NCBI GenBank assembly: GCA_021736785.1
Contig: JAIPFF010000016.1
Coordinates: 25,529-89,528, forward strand
DNA length: 64,000 bases
Reading direction: 5' to 3'
DNA from: Thiohalocapsa sp.
GTDB lineage: Bacteria; Pseudomonadota; Gammaproteobacteria; Chromatiales; Chromatiaceae
Below, piece after piece: positions 44,645 through 54,841 of the stretch; position 1 is the first letter of the stretch, and each line of letters starts with the position of its first letter. Below the pieces are notes generated by a model. It searched no databases, was not told the DNA's origin, and worked only from the letters and a program-made list of their open reading frames with translations. The position numbers were made by a program, and so were the translations under genes.

Positions 44645-45655
44645 TCATCCGGGCGCGATCGCCCCGAGCGACCCGCGCAGCACGATCACGCCGATCAGCA
44701 CGACCAGCAACCCGATCCACAGTCCCAGGTAAAGCGCGGTGGACTGCTTTGCCTTGGTACGCTCGAGCCAGCTGCGCGGCTTGATGCCCTTGGCCAAAAA
44801 TACGACCTTCGCGGCCAACAGCACACAGACGACGTTGACCGCAAGCAGCAGTCCGGCACCCAGCGCAAGCTCCCAGCGGCCATGGCCCAGCATCATGCCC
44901 AGGACCGCCGTCGGCGGCAGCAGCGCCACCGCCACCATGACGCCGACCAACGTCGACGACAGACCGGTCGTCAGCGACAGGGCCGCGGCCGCGCCGGACG
45001 CGAGCGCCAGCGCGACGCTGTCGAGGCCGACATCTGTGCGCGCCATGATCTCCCGGCTCTCCAAATCCACGGGCCAGATCAGTCCCATCGCCAGCGTCAG
45101 CCCGAGCGCCAGTCCGAGTCCGGCGAGGTCGGTGATCAGTGACTGCGCGGCAAGCCGCTTGTCCCCGAGCGAGGTGGCAAAGGCGAACGCGATGTTCGGG
45201 CCGAGCAGCGGCGCAATCACCATCGCGCCGATTACGACGGCCACGTTGTCCTCGGCCAGCCCGATGGCCGCGACAATGGTCGATAGAACGACGAGCAGCA
45301 GGAAGTTGGCGTCGAGGCGTGCGCCGCCTGCAATCTGGGTATAGAGCTCTTCGCGGGTCGCGCTGACGGAGCGCCGGCGCTGTTCTTCCGAGTCGTCGCC
45401 GGCCTCGCTCTCGATTCGCGGCAGCGCGGCATCCACAGGCATGACGACGATGCGCGCTTCGGGCTCGGTGTCGAGCAGGCCCTGCAGGCCGTCCATCAAC
45501 CGCTGCCGCGCCGCGTCGGGCACCAGCATCCGGAACGTCTGGCGGCCGTCGTCGCCCGGCATGCCCCACCAGGTATCGACAGCGCCGTAGAAGCGGGACA
45601 TCCCGATGAGCTCTTTCGCGTGGCGCTCGGGCGCGACGACTTCGACGATACGCAT
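44645..45655 (-). CDS. DUF389 membrane protein (TIGR00341 family)
   Basis: A 336-residue protein with a ~100-residue cytoplasmic N-terminal domain (MRIVEVVAPERHAKELIG) and six or so TM segments. The DUF389 core is seen in LDANFLLLVVLSTIVAAIGLAEDNVAVVIGAMVIAPLLGPNIAFAFAT (the conserved GAM-IAPLLGP) and VALLPPTAVLGMMLG. Function unknown; transport is often suggested. ATG 45655 starts the recognised N-terminus; upstream in-frame sequence to 45769 is basic and atypical. sufE lies 58 bp upstream on the same strand. Confidence 0.88.
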   Translation of the reverse strand: MRIVEVVAPERHAKELIGMSRFYGAVDTWWGMPGDDGRQTFRMLVPDAARQRLMDGLQGLLDTEPEARIVVMPVDAALPRIESEAGDDSEEQRRRSVSATREELYTQIAGGARLDANFLLLVVLSTIVAAIGLAEDNVAVVIGAMVIAPLLGPNIAFAFATSLGDKRLAAQSLITDLAGLGLALGLTLAMGLIWPVDLESREIMARTDVGLDSVALALASGAAAALSLTTGLSSTLVGVMVAVALLPPTAVLGMMLGHGRWELALGAGLLLAVNVVCVLLAAKVVFLAKGIKPRSWLERTKAKQSTALYLGLWIGLLVVLIGVIVLRGSLGAIAPG

Positions 45656-45713
45656 GAGGCGAGGTACTCCGATCCGGGCCGCCGCTTTGCGGCGGTGTGG
45701 GCGATGCGCCCGC

Positions 45714-46148
45714 TCAGCCTTGCGCTTGCGCACCGCCGCGAGCATAGCGGGCTGCGATGGCGTAGACACGCTCGATGAAATGCTCCATGCCGGCGCGGCG
45801 GTTCGGGCTCAGATGCTCCGCGAGGCCGATGCCGGCGATGTAATCCCGACAGTCGGTGGCCAGTACGTCGCGCGGAGCCTTGCCCTGAAACGGCACCAGC
45901 AGCAGCGCCACCAGACCGCGCACGAGCGGTGTCTCCGCGTCGGCACGATACTCGATCAGCGCTGGCTCCTGACCGGTCAGGTCCCCGACGAGCCAAGTGC
46001 GGGTATTGCAGCCCGGCACCAGGTTGGCGTCGGTCTTCTCGCTGTCGGCAAGGGGGAGCAGTTCGCGGCTCAACTCACCGATGAACTCATAACGTTGCTC
46101 CCAGCTGTCCAGCAACTCGAAGGCGTCGATGACATCTTTGGTATCCAT
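45714..46148 (-). CDS. sufE: Cysteine desulfuration protein SufE
   Basis: A 144-residue SufE-like sulfur acceptor. It takes persulfide sulfur from a cysteine desulfurase (SufS or CsdA) for Fe-S cluster building. The acceptor Cys is in NLVPGCNTRTWLV (about residue 47). DSWEQRYEFIGELSRELLPL and LVRGLVALLLVPFQGKAP are typical. No suf genes are adjacent, so it could be CsdE-like; length and motif do not decide. ATG 46148 was chosen; a GTG two codons upstream is possible. Confidence 0.9.
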   Translation of the reverse strand: MDTKDVIDAFELLDSWEQRYEFIGELSRELLPLADSEKTDANLVPGCNTRTWLVGDLTGQEPALIEYRADAETPLVRGLVALLLVPFQGKAPRDVLATDCRDYIAGIGLAEHLSPNRRAGMEHFIERVYAIAARYARGGAQAQG

Positions 46149-46563
46149 GGGCACTCACTCTGCGACTGGAGCCGGAAACCGCGTCCGCGTCGCGGCAGCG
46201 CGATGCGGCGGCGCCGGCAAAACCGCACTGAACAATGCCGGCAAGGCCTTGTCAACGCCGCGCTGCCGTCGCGCACGGAGCTGCGAGCGCCGCCGGTACC
46301 GCCGAGTCGGGCATGGGCTTGCGCTGAGACAAGAAATCATCGGTGATCCACCGATTCGCATTGGCAGAAACCATAATATCGACTAGTCTTTGCGTGGATA
46401 ATTCGTCAGTTCGACATCCGTCGACGCCGACGTCCTCCACCGCCATCCGGCGGCCCAAGCGCGCGCCTGTCGGCGCCGTGAGCGCGAGCAGCGCACGGAA
46501 TCTAGGCAGGCACTTGAATTCTCTCAAAAAGCCCTGGCCGACCAAGGCTCAAGGAGTCAATCG
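46149..46563. other. Intergenic region between sufE and the hemerythrin gene
   Basis: 415 bp separating two divergent genes. It has no convincing gene. The segment 46330-46420 is relatively AT-rich and probably holds promoters, but I found no pair of boxes with good spacing. Confidence 0.55.
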
Positions 46564-47067
46564 ATGAGCGAGGCAAAATCCGTGTACGCAGCGCTGACGG
46601 AGTCGCCGTTTCTGAATCGACCGGCCACGCGTTTCCTTCGCTGGCGAAACGAGTGGTGCTTCGGTATCCATGTGCTCGACAACGATCACCGGGCCATGGC
46701 CGAGCTGCTTGATCGGATTGCCGTCGGCTTCGGCGAAGAAGCCGTCAACGCCCGGGGCTCGGAATCGCCGTCCGAACTGCAGCACTGGCTGCGCGTGCTG
46801 GGCGACCAGGCGCGCATGCACTTCGCCCGCGAGGAAGCCTTGATGCGCACGGTCGATTATCCCGACCTGTTCGAGCACCGGCGCGAGCACGCAATGCTGC
46901 TGGCGGAATACACCGCGATGGTGCGCGACATCGTCGCCCGCCAGACCGACCACCTGGAGCAGCAGGATCTGGAGGCCTTGAAGCACTGGTTCCTGGGCCA
47001 CCTGTTGTACATGGACAAGCGGCTCGCAGGCTATCTGAACGAGGCCGGCATCCAGTCGGTCCATTAG
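46564..47067 (+). CDS. Bacteriohemerythrin
   Basis: A 167-residue single-domain hemerythrin, an O2-binding di-iron protein. All seven ligands can be placed: His42 (DNDHRAM), His86 and Glu90 (MHFAREE), His105 and His109 (FEHRREH), His146 and Asp151 (GHLLYMD), with family spacing. It has a ~25-residue N-terminal extension. It may store, deliver or sense oxygen. ATG 46564 has AAGGAG nine bases upstream. Its stop codon TAG coincides with the edge of a dispersed repeat, so the C-terminus could have been set by the repeat insertion. Confidence 0.88.
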   Translation: MSEAKSVYAALTESPFLNRPATRFLRWRNEWCFGIHVLDNDHRAMAELLDRIAVGFGEEAVNARGSESPSELQHWLRVLGDQARMHFAREEALMRTVDYPDLFEHRREHAMLLAEYTAMVRDIVARQTDHLEQQDLEALKHWFLGHLLYMDKRLAGYLNEAGIQSVH

Positions 47068-47207
47068 GGAAGCGCTGAGCTATTCATCGCTGCCCGCGCG
47101 GGGCGGGATGTCCCGCCATGGTCAAGCGCGTGAGCGCTTGACCATGAAAAACCCGAAAGCCGTGTTTTCGGGCTCCGTCCGTTTTTTTGGCCGGGATGGC
47201 CAATCAA
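47067..47207 (-). repeat. Dispersed intergenic repeat, copy B
   Basis: About 141 bp, inverted relative to copy A at 20952-21090. It contains a perfect 12-bp stem with GTGA loop (47118-47145, ATGGTCAAGCGC and its complement), a GCGGGA/TCCCGC stem and a CCCGAAA/TTTCGGG stem followed by a T run (47185-47191). So it could act as a transcription terminator for the hemerythrin gene. Its left end overlaps the hemerythrin stop codon. Confidence 0.75.
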
Positions 47208-47281
47208 CCGGTGTCTCCCCAGGCGCGGCACCCATTACCCGCGCCTGACTTCTCCCGCATCGGAGGCTTCGCGCGGAGCGC

Positions 47282-48571
47282 TTATTGCGCCGCCGAGCGG
47301 CGCTTGCGCAGCGGCTCCGACACCTCCGCCGCCGCATCGGGCGCAGTCTCCGCCACGGGCGCCCTCTGCGTTGACGGCGACGCCGCGGATTTGGCGTCGA
47401 CCGCCTTCAGCGTCGGCCGATGCGCCTCGATGATTCGCCCGTAGAAGGCCAGCAGACGCCGTGATAACGCGGGCGAGGACCAAGACCGGGCGTAGCGCCG
47501 GGCCTTTTCCGAAAGGCGCTGCCGCAGCGCCTGGTCGCCGAGCAGCCGCACCGTCTTCGCGGCGAAATCGGCCTCGTCGTCCTCGGCGATCAGGCAGCCC
47601 TCGCCGTCGGCGAGCACTTCGCGGGTTCCCATCACCGCCATGGCAACCACAGGCGTACCGAGCGCCATCGACTCCAGCAGCACCAGCCCCTGCGTCTCGG
47701 TCCGGGACGCGAAAACGAAAACATCGCCCGCGGCATAACAGTCTTCCAGCGAGCCATCGCGCTGCAGATAGCCGATGAAGCGCACATTCTCCGCCAGCCC
47801 CAGACGCCGCGCGAGCCCCTGCAGCTGTTTGCGCGCCGGACCTTCACCGGCGACCGCCAGCAGGACATCCGGCACCCGCGCCTTCACGCGCACCAGCATG
47901 CGCAGCAGGAAGTCGCAGTTCTTCTCGAACGCCAAGCGACCGACGTAGACCAGCAAGGGCCGCTCGGGCGCGATGCCGTGACCGCGGCGAAAGCGCATGC
48001 CGTCGCCGCTGCTGAATTGATTCAGCTCGATACCCGTCGGCACGACTTCCGCCATGGTCGAGATACCGTAGCCCTCGAGCACCTCGAGCATCGCCCGCGA
48101 AGGCACCACGAGCGCGTCCACATCGTTGCACTGCGCGGTCGAGAAGCGACGCGCGAGCAGCCGCATCCAACTGCCCGGCACCAACGGCACGTATTTGTCG
48201 AGATACTGCTCGAAAAAGGTATGATAACTCTCGACCGCGGGCACCGAGAGCCGCCGCGCCAGCGCCAACCCGGCGTAATGGGCGATAAACGGCGTATGGA
48301 TGTGCACCAAGTCGAAGCCCTCCGCGGCGAACCGCTCGCGATAACGCCGCAGCTTGCCCCAGCGCATGATGCGGTCTTCCGGATCGAAGGGCAGATAGCG
48401 CGACGGCAGCCGCAGCACCTCGAACGGCTCCGGCGCCGCGTGACCGTAATCCGGGGCAAGCAGCGTCACCTGATGGCCCAGGGCCGTGAATTCCCGCGCA
48501 AACGTCTGAATCGACGTCGACACGCCATTAACGCGCGGGAAATAGACATCGGAGATCATCAGCACACGCAT
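47282..48571 (-). CDS. Glycosyltransferase family 4
   Basis: A 429-residue GT-B fold glycosyltransferase. The N-terminal domain starts RVLMISDVYFPRVNGVSTSI and has the DLVHIHTPFIAHYAG segment. The C-terminal donor-binding domain has PTGIELNQF, YVGRLAFEKNCDFLLRML, VAGEGPARKQL and the E-x7-E motif ASRTETQGLVLLESMALGTPVVA. This resembles glycolipid or mannosyl transferases; the substrate is not known. The last ~45 residues are Ala/Arg/Ser rich. ATG 48571 has GGAAG six bases upstream; the frame stays open to 49432 without supporting features. Confidence 0.9.
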   Translation of the reverse strand: MRVLMISDVYFPRVNGVSTSIQTFAREFTALGHQVTLLAPDYGHAAPEPFEVLRLPSRYLPFDPEDRIMRWGKLRRYRERFAAEGFDLVHIHTPFIAHYAGLALARRLSVPAVESYHTFFEQYLDKYVPLVPGSWMRLLARRFSTAQCNDVDALVVPSRAMLEVLEGYGISTMAEVVPTGIELNQFSSGDGMRFRRGHGIAPERPLLVYVGRLAFEKNCDFLLRMLVRVKARVPDVLLAVAGEGPARKQLQGLARRLGLAENVRFIGYLQRDGSLEDCYAAGDVFVFASRTETQGLVLLESMALGTPVVAMAVMGTREVLADGEGCLIAEDDEADFAAKTVRLLGDQALRQRLSEKARRYARSWSSPALSRRLLAFYGRIIEAHRPTLKAVDAKSAASPSTQRAPVAETAPDAAAEVSEPLRKRRSAAQ

Positions 48572-48874
48572 GGCTTGCTTCCGAAAAGGCGCTGGCTTGA
48601 AACCTTGCCGGCGCTGGATACCGACCGCCCGCCGGGGTTGCGCTGCGGCTTGCGGCATGGACGATGACAAAGCGCTCTCCGCGCCTCGTTCAGGACGGAC
48701 AGGCCGTTGCGGGAAGCGCCGGCGGTCCCTCGCGATCAAGCACACGGCTCGCAGCATCGGAAATGGTAACAGCCTACGCGGCGCGAGCACGTAATTCCCG
48801 TCAATGCCGCGTCTGCATGAAGCCTTCGAAGCCGCGCGCATCTTGATTCCCGTCAAAACGGAGTATTCACAGAC
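48572..48874. other. Intergenic region
   Basis: 303 bp between divergently transcribed genes. I see nothing beyond shadow frames and a GGAG before the next gene. Confidence 0.5.
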
Positions 48875-49240
48875 ATGCAAGCACCAGCACGCCCCGCCGC
48901 CTGCGGCGCCCTGCTGATCGCCGCCCTGCTGTCGGGCCCGGCATCCGCAGACGAGAAGACGCCGCAAACCCTCTGGGGCTACGGCGTGCGCGCCTGTGCC
49001 GACTACGTCGCCGCCTGTGTGCAGGACGACGCCGGAGACCCCGCCGAGCTCCAGCGCTACGAGGATTGGCTGACGGGATTCATCTCGGGCCTCAACCTGG
49101 CAACCGGCGAAGACATGCTGGGCGGCTCCGGCATCGAATCCGCCATGCGCCGCACCCGCGCCTTCTGCGAGCGAAAGCCCGAGCAGGACTTCTTCAACGC
49201 CTCGATGGACTTCGTGCGCGCACTGAACGACCTCGACTGA
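48875..49240 (+). CDS. Small exported protein with Rap1a-like pattern
   Basis: A 121-residue protein with a signal peptide (ALLIAALLSGPASA, cleaved before DEKTP). The mature part has a Y-x-x-W-x-x-GFISGLN core, an early and a late cysteine (RACADY, CVQD, AFCERKPEQDF) and a helical end. This spacing resembles the Rap1a/Tai immunity-protein fold, where such proteins are periplasmic, but the similarity is weak and no effector gene is adjacent. ATG 48875 has GGAG eleven bases upstream. Confidence 0.6.
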   Translation: MQAPARPAACGALLIAALLSGPASADEKTPQTLWGYGVRACADYVAACVQDDAGDPAELQRYEDWLTGFISGLNLATGEDMLGGSGIESAMRRTRAFCERKPEQDFFNASMDFVRALNDLD

Positions 49241-49436
49241 GCACCGGCCCCATCGGCGTCCTTGGCTTGCCGCCGGGCCATACCGACCAACGCCGCGCGG
49301 GCGCCTCGGTGCGCTCGCCGCCCATGGAATTCGCGGGTCACGGCAGCGTACGGCGGGGCGGGCGGGTCCACGACCGCCGATTGCCGGCAAGCGTCCGTGG
49401 CGGCCGGGGTCGCCACCCCGGCGCGGGGACAATGCG

Positions 49437-50495
49437 TCAGTCGAGCGGCTCTTCCGGCTCGTCGTCGCCCGGCTCCAACAGGCTCTGAAAACGCTCGACG
49501 GCCTCGGCCGCGATGTCGTTCTTGCCGAAGCGGGCGATGTGAAACAGTGCTTCGCCCTCGGTCACCAGCGGCAGATTGACGCGCCCGATCACGATGCCGC
49601 CCGCCGGGGAAGGAACCGGCTCTTCGTCCTGGCCGAACGGATCGGCGATGCTCGCGAGCCGCTCGCCCTTTTGCACGCGCGAGCCGAGCGGCTTCAGAAA
49701 GCGCAGCATGCCCGATTGGTGCGCCCGCGCCCAGACGGTGGAGCGGGCGACCACAGGCTCGGCATGCAGGCGCGCTCGGCGCGCGCCGTCGCGAACCATG
49801 CCCAGATGACGCATGACACCGAGCACACCGCGCACACCGGCGCGGATCGACAGTTCGTCGAAGCGCAGCGCCTCACCCGCCTCGTAGACCAGGACCGGAA
49901 CGCCGATGGCCGAGGCGGCGCCGCGCAAAGAGCCGTCGCGCACCTCGGCATTGAGCACGACCGGGGCGCCGAAGGCCCGGGCCAACTCGGTGACGCCGGG
50001 CTCGTCGAGCTGCGCGCGGATTTGCGGCAGGTTCTCCCGGTGCGCGGCACCGGTGTGCAGGTCGATACCGATATCGCTGTCCGCCACCACCTCGGCCATC
50101 AGCGTGGCCGCCAAGCGCGCCGCCAGCGAACCGCTGCCGGAGCCGGGAAAGCTGCGGTTCAGATCGCGGCGGTCCGGCAGGTAACGCGAGTGGCGCACGA
50201 AGCCGTAGACATTGACCACCGGCACCGCCAGCAATGTGCCGCGCAGGTTTCTCAGCGCCGCGCTGGTCAACAGCCGGCGAATAATGCCGATTCCGTTGAT
50301 CTCGTCGCCGTGCACCGCGGCGGTCAGAAACAGACGCGGCCCCGGGCGGCGGCCGTGCAGCACATGCACGGGCAGATAGACTTGGGTTTGGGTAAACAGG
50401 CTGGGCAGCGGTACGTCCACCCGCACGCGCTGTCCGGGCTGGATGACGCGCCCGCCGATCTCCACCGGCCGGGCGAGGGCGTCAGCCTTTGCCAC
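49437..50495 (-). CDS. Succinylglutamate desuccinylase/aspartoacylase-family protein
   Basis: A 352-residue M14-type zinc hydrolase. The zinc ligands are seen in [10 protein letters not shown] (His, Glu) and DLHTG (His), with DLNRSFPG between. The C-terminal ~90 residues form a barrel-like domain ([19 protein letters not shown]). It overlaps the end of rimK by 14 bases. This pairing of an aspartoacylase-like gene with rimK is common in gammaproteobacteria, and suggests that it processes products of the RimK ligase; that is inference. Its substrate is unknown. Confidence 0.87.
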   Translation of the reverse strand: MAKADALARPVEIGGRVIQPGQRVRVDVPLPSLFTQTQVYLPVHVLHGRRPGPRLFLTAAVHGDEINGIGIIRRLLTSAALRNLRGTLLAVPVVNVYGFVRHSRYLPDRRDLNRSFPGSGSGSLAARLAATLMAEVVADSDIGIDLHTGAAHRENLPQIRAQLDEPGVTELARAFGAPVVLNAEVRDGSLRGAASAIGVPVLVYEAGEALRFDELSIRAGVRGVLGVMRHLGMVRDGARRARLHAEPVVARSTVWARAHQSGMLRFLKPLGSRVQKGERLASIADPFGQDEEPVPSPAGGIVIGRVNLPLVTEGEALFHIARFGKNDIAAEAVERFQSLLEPGDDEPEEPLD

Positions 50496-51387
50496 GGGTG
50501 CGCGTCTTTCCGGCGACCGCGTTCTTCTCGATAAAGTCGATCACCATGCCGGCGATGTCCTTGCCGGTGGCGGCCTCGATACCCTCAAGGCCCGGCGAGG
50601 AGTTGACCTCCATGACCACCGGGCCGTGGTTCGAGCGCAGGATATCGACGCCGGCGACATTGAGCCCCATGATCCGGGCCGCGCGGACCGCGGTGGAGCG
50701 CTCTTCCGGCGTGATGCGGATCAGGTTGGCGGTGCCGCCGCGATGCAGATTCGAGCGGAACTCACCCTCTTTCGCCTGGCGCTTCATGGCCGCGACCACC
50801 TTCTCGCCGACAACGAAACAGCGGATATCCGAGCCCTTCGCTTCTTGAATGTACTCTTGAATCAGAATATTGACCTGCAGCCCCATGAAGGCCTCGACCA
50901 CGCTCTCGGCGGCCTGGCGCGTCTCGGCCAACACCACGCCGATCCCCTGGGTGCCCTCGAGCAGCTTGATCACCAGCGGCGCGCCGCCGACCATTTCGAT
51001 CAGATCCTCGATATCGTCCGGGGCATGCGCAAAACCGGTGATGGGCAGGCCGATGCCCTTGCGTGACAGCAGCTGCAGCGAGCGCAATTTATCGCGCGAG
51101 CGGGTAATGGCCACCGACTCGTTGAGCGGATAGACACCCATCATCTCGAACTGGCGCAGCACCGCGGTACCGTAGAAGGTGACGGAGGCGCCGATGCGCG
51201 GGATCACGGCGTCGAAACCGATCAGATCGTCGCCCTTATAGTGGATCGACGGCGCGTGGGAAGTGATGTTCATGTAGCAGCGCAGGACGTCGATGACGCG
51301 CGCCTCGTGACCGCGCAGGCGCGCCGCCTCCACCAGGCGGCGGGTGGAATAGAGTCCGGGGTTTCTGGACAGGATGGCAATCTTCAT
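50482..51387 (-). CDS. rimK: ATP-grasp glutamate ligase RimK
   Basis: A 301-residue ATP-grasp ligase that adds glutamates to the C-terminus of ribosomal protein S6, and can make poly-alpha-glutamate. The N-terminus [29 protein letters not shown] [12 protein letters not shown], the glycine-rich [21 protein letters not shown] and the metal site [12 protein letters not shown] all match RimK. ATG 51387 starts the recognised N-terminus. The next gene downstream overlaps it by 14 bases. Confidence 0.95.
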   Translation of the reverse strand: MKIAILSRNPGLYSTRRLVEAARLRGHEARVIDVLRCYMNITSHAPSIHYKGDDLIGFDAVIPRIGASVTFYGTAVLRQFEMMGVYPLNESVAITRSRDKLRSLQLLSRKGIGLPITGFAHAPDDIEDLIEMVGGAPLVIKLLEGTQGIGVVLAETRQAAESVVEAFMGLQVNILIQEYIQEAKGSDIRCFVVGEKVVAAMKRQAKEGEFRSNLHRGGTANLIRITPEERSTAVRAARIMGLNVAGVDILRSNHGPVVMEVNSSPGLEGIEAATGKDIAGMVIDFIEKNAVAGKTRTRGKG

Positions 51388-51474
51388 CGTGCTGAACCGG
51401 TGTAGCTGGGTCGTGACATGCGGGAGGGCCCGGCACGCGGGCGACACGGGGTCAACGCCCGTGCCGCCCGCGGC

Positions 51475-51999
51475 TCATCCCGTTGCCGAGGAGTGCGACG
51501 GCCGTTCGGAGCGCAGCGTCTCCAACAGCAGCAGGACGACGCCGACGCTGATGGCACTGTCGGCAATATTGAACGACGGCCAGGGATTGAACACTGCCAG
51601 CGGGATAAACGGCAGATAGACCTGAATGAAGTCGATCACATGCCCGAGCAGGATACGGTCGATCAGGTTACCGACGGCGCCGCCGATGATCAACGACAGT
51701 GCCGCGGCCAGCAGCCGCTCGTCCTGCCTGAGCCTCAGCAGCCAGACGACGAGCACCAGCGTGACCAAAACCGCGAAACCGGCGAAAGCCCAGCGCTGCC
51801 AGCCGCCGGCATCGGACAGGAAGCTGAACGCGGCGCCCGGGTTGAACATCAGGGTCAGATTGAAGTGGGGCAAAACCTCGATCACCTCGTAGGGCGAGAG
51901 GCTGGCCATGACAAGCCACTTGGTGGCCTGATCCAACGCGAGCACCGCGAAGGACAGCCACAGCCAGCGGCGCATATGGCCCGAATACAGTTCCGACAT
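51475..51999 (-). CDS. lspA: Lipoprotein signal peptidase (signal peptidase II)
   Basis: A 174-residue inner-membrane aspartyl protease that removes signal peptides from prolipoproteins. It has four TM helices. Catalytic Asp123 is in HVIDFI and Asp147 in NIADSAIS; DQATKWLV, FNPGAAFSFL and GGAVGNLIDR are conserved. The frame is open far upstream; ATG 51999 gives the usual length and has AGCAGG just before it. It begins about 10 bp after the ileS stop, the normal ileS-lspA operon. Confidence 0.95.
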   Translation of the reverse strand: MSELYSGHMRRWLWLSFAVLALDQATKWLVMASLSPYEVIEVLPHFNLTLMFNPGAAFSFLSDAGGWQRWAFAGFAVLVTLVLVVWLLRLRQDERLLAAALSLIIGGAVGNLIDRILLGHVIDFIQVYLPFIPLAVFNPWPSFNIADSAISVGVVLLLLETLRSERPSHSSATG

Positions 52000-52009
52000 C
52001 CTGCTCACG

Positions 52010-54841
52010 TCAGGCAAAGCGGCGCGTCTCGCCGGCGCCGGCGATGTTCTCGACACAGCGCCCGCACAGCTCGGGATGCTCCGAGTGAGCGCCGACGTCC
52101 GCCCGGTGGTGCCAACAGCGCACGCATTTCGGGTGGGCGCTCGGCGTGACGCGCACGGCGAGGCCGTCGAGCTCGGTGTCGAGCGCATCGGCTGGCTTCT
52201 CGCCGAGGGCATGGACCCGCGCATCGGACGTGATCAGCACGAAGCGCAGCTCTTCGCCGAGCCGCGACAGGTTCTCGGCCAGCTCGGGCGCGCAGTACAG
52301 ATCGATGTCCGCATCCAGACCGGCGCCGATGCGCTCGGCCTTGCGCGCCGCCTCCAGCTGCTTGCCGACGGCGGTGCGCACGGCGAGCATCCGGGCCCAG
52401 AAGTCGCGATCGAACGGGTCGCCCGCGTCCAGCGCGAACAGCCCGTCGTACCAGAGCGCGGTGAACACGGACGCGTCGCGCTCGCCCGGGATGTGCTGCC
52501 AGATCTCGTCCGCGGTAAAGCTCAGGATCGGCGCAAGCCAGCGGCTCATGGCCTCGACGATGTGATACATCGCCGTCTGGCAGGAGCGCCGGGCCAGACT
52601 ATCCGCGGGCGTGGTGTATTGGCGATCCTTGATGACGTCGAGATAAAAGCCGCCCATGTCCACGACGCAGAAGTTGTGGATGCGGTGATAGATGCGATGG
52701 AACTCGTAGTCCCGGTAGGCGGCGGCGATGTCCTGCTGCAGCTGCAGCGCCCGGTCGACGGCCCAGCGGTCGAGCTCGATCATGTCGCCGGAGGCGACGG
52801 CGTGCGCGCCCGGCTCGAAGCCGTTCAGGTTCGCGAGCAGGAAACGCGCGGTATTGCGGATACGCCGGTAGGCATCGGCGGTGCGCGTCAGGATCTCCTC
52901 GGAGACGGCCATCTCGCCGCGGTAGTCGGTCGCCGCGACCCAGAGCCGGATAATGTCGGCGCCCAGCGTCTTCATGACGTCTTGGGGGCTCACCACATTG
53001 CCCAGGGACTTCGACATCTTGCGGCCCTGCTGGTCGACGGTGAAGCCGTGGGTCAGGACTTGCTTGTAGGGCGCGCGGTCGTTCATCGCCACCGACGTCA
53101 GCAGGCTCGACTGGAACCAGCCGCGGTGCTGGTCGGAGCCCTCCAGGTACAGGTCCGCCGGCGACGACAGGCCGTCGCGGTGCTCCAGCACGCAGGCGTG
53201 GGTGACGCCGGAGTCGAACCAGACGTCCAGGGTATCGTGCACCTTGTCGTAGTCGGCGCCGTCGGCCTCGCCGAGCAGGTCCGCCGGATGCAGCTCGAAC
53301 CAGGCGTCGACGCCTTTTTGCTCGATCCGCCGCGCCACCTGCTCGATCAGCTCCGGCGTACGGGGATGCAGATCGCCGGTCTGTTTGTGCACGAACAGCG
53401 TGATCGGCACGCCCCAGGTGCGCTGGCGCGAGATGCACCAGTCCGGTCGGTTGCGGACCATGCCGTCGATGCGCGACTCGCCCCAGTCCGGCATCCAATG
53501 GACTCGGCCGATCTCGCGCAGCGCCGCCTCGCGCAGGCCGTGTCGGTCCATACCGATAAACCACTGCGGCGTCGCGCGGAAGATGATCGGCGTCTTGTGC
53601 CGCCAGCAATGGGGATAGCTGTGGCGAAAGCGCGAGCCGAGCAGCAGCGCGCCGCGGGCCTTCAGCGTCTCCACAACCTGCTCGTTGGCGTCGAAGACGT
53701 TCTCGCCGGCAAATAGCGGCGTGCCCGCAAGAAAACGCCCGTCGCCGCCGACCGGATTGTCGACCTCGAGCTTGTAGCGGCTGCCGACGACATAGTCTTC
53801 CAAGCCGTGGCCGGGGGCGGTATGCACGGCACCGGTGCCGGCCTCCAGCGTGACGTGCTCGCCGAGAATGACCGGCACCTCGCGGTCGTAGAACGGGTGC
53901 TGCAGCTTCAGCCCTTCGAAGGCGTCGCCGCGGCCGTAGGCGATGACGCGATAATCATCGATATCCCAGCGCGACATGGTGTCCTTGAGCAGGCCGTCGG
54001 CCACCAGCAGCCGTTCGCGCCCGTGGGCCCCGTTGGCCTGCACCACCGCGTATTCCAGCTCCGGATTCAGCGCGACAGCCCGGTTCGCGGGCAGGGTCCA
54101 GGGTGTCGTTGTCCAGATGACGACCGACACCGGACCGTCCCCGTGACCATCGGGGACGGAGTGACAGCGGGCGAACAGGGCTTCCTCGTCGAGCACGGCG
54201 AAGCGCACGTCGATGGCCATGGATTCCTTGTCGGCGTACTCGACCTCGGCCTCGGCAAGCGCGGAACCGCAGTCGATGCACCAGTGCACGGGCTTTGAGC
54301 CCTTTTGCACGTGGCCTCGGTCGATGATACGCCCCAGGGCGCGCACGATATTCGCCTCGAACGCGAAGTCCATGGTCAGGTACGGGCGCTCCCAGTCGCC
54401 GAGCACGCCCAGGCGCTTGAAGTCGCGGCGCTGGCCGTCGACCTGGCGCCCGGCATATTCCCGGCACGCATGGCGGAACTGGGTCGCCGTAATCTTCTGC
54501 CCCGGCTTGCCCTTCTTCTTTTCCACCTGCAGCTCGATCGGCAGCCCATGGCAGTCCCAGCCCGGCACGTAGGGCGCGTCGAAGCCATCCAGCGTGCGCG
54601 ACTTGACGATGATGTCCTTGAGCACCTTGTTGACCGCGTGGCCGATGTGGATGTCGCCATTGGCGTAGGGCGGGCCGTCGTGCAGAACGAAGGTCCGGGC
54701 ACCGGCGCGGGCGGCGCGGATCCGTGTATAGAGCTCCGCCGCCTCCCAGCGCTTGAGCATCTCCGGCTCACGCTGGGCCAGGTTCGCCTTCATCGGAAAG
54801 CCGGTCTTCGGCAGGTTGAGGGTGTGCTTGTAATCGGTCAC
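52010..54841 (-). CDS. ileS: Isoleucyl-tRNA synthetase
   Basis: A 943-residue class I synthetase (E. coli 938). HIGH is at 65-68 (GDIHIGHA) and KMSKS is in [12 protein letters not shown]. The editing (CP1) domain lies between them, with the [11 protein letters not shown] and [12 protein letters not shown] motifs. The C-terminal zinc finger is CVRCWHH...[11 protein letters not shown] 54841 was chosen because the protein then starts [11 protein letters not shown], as in homologues. The frame continues to 55066 but is Arg/Pro rich. ribF, often upstream, is absent here. Confidence 0.97.
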   Translation of the reverse strand: MTDYKHTLNLPKTGFPMKANLAQREPEMLKRWEAAELYTRIRAARAGARTFVLHDGPPYANGDIHIGHAVNKVLKDIIVKSRTLDGFDAPYVPGWDCHGLPIELQVEKKKGKPGQKITATQFRHACREYAGRQVDGQRRDFKRLGVLGDWERPYLTMDFAFEANIVRALGRIIDRGHVQKGSKPVHWCIDCGSALAEAEVEYADKESMAIDVRFAVLDEEALFARCHSVPDGHGDGPVSVVIWTTTPWTLPANRAVALNPELEYAVVQANGAHGRERLLVADGLLKDTMSRWDIDDYRVIAYGRGDAFEGLKLQHPFYDREVPVILGEHVTLEAGTGAVHTAPGHGLEDYVVGSRYKLEVDNPVGGDGRFLAGTPLFAGENVFDANEQVVETLKARGALLLGSRFRHSYPHCWRHKTPIIFRATPQWFIGMDRHGLREAALREIGRVHWMPDWGESRIDGMVRNRPDWCISRQRTWGVPITLFVHKQTGDLHPRTPELIEQVARRIEQKGVDAWFELHPADLLGEADGADYDKVHDTLDVWFDSGVTHACVLEHRDGLSSPADLYLEGSDQHRGWFQSSLLTSVAMNDRAPYKQVLTHGFTVDQQGRKMSKSLGNVVSPQDVMKTLGADIIRLWVAATDYRGEMAVSEEILTRTADAYRRIRNTARFLLANLNGFEPGAHAVASGDMIELDRWAVDRALQLQQDIAAAYRDYEFHRIYHRIHNFCVVDMGGFYLDVIKDRQYTTPADSLARRSCQTAMYHIVEAMSRWLAPILSFTADEIWQHIPGERDASVFTALWYDGLFALDAGDPFDRDFWARMLAVRTAVGKQLEAARKAERIGAGLDADIDLYCAPELAENLSRLGEELRFVLITSDARVHALGEKPADALDTELDGLAVRVTPSAHPKCVRCWHHRADVGAHSEHPELCGRCVENIAGAGETRRFA

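Noticed and set aside
48572..49432. N-terminal extension of the glycosyltransferase frame
   Set aside because: The GT4 fold starts at ATG 48571 with a ribosome binding site; the extension overlaps a divergent gene with a signal peptide.
52076..53716. 546-residue frame on the plus strand
   Set aside because: It is fully antisense to ileS, lacks any domain and is typical of the long antisense frames produced by high-GC coding DNA.
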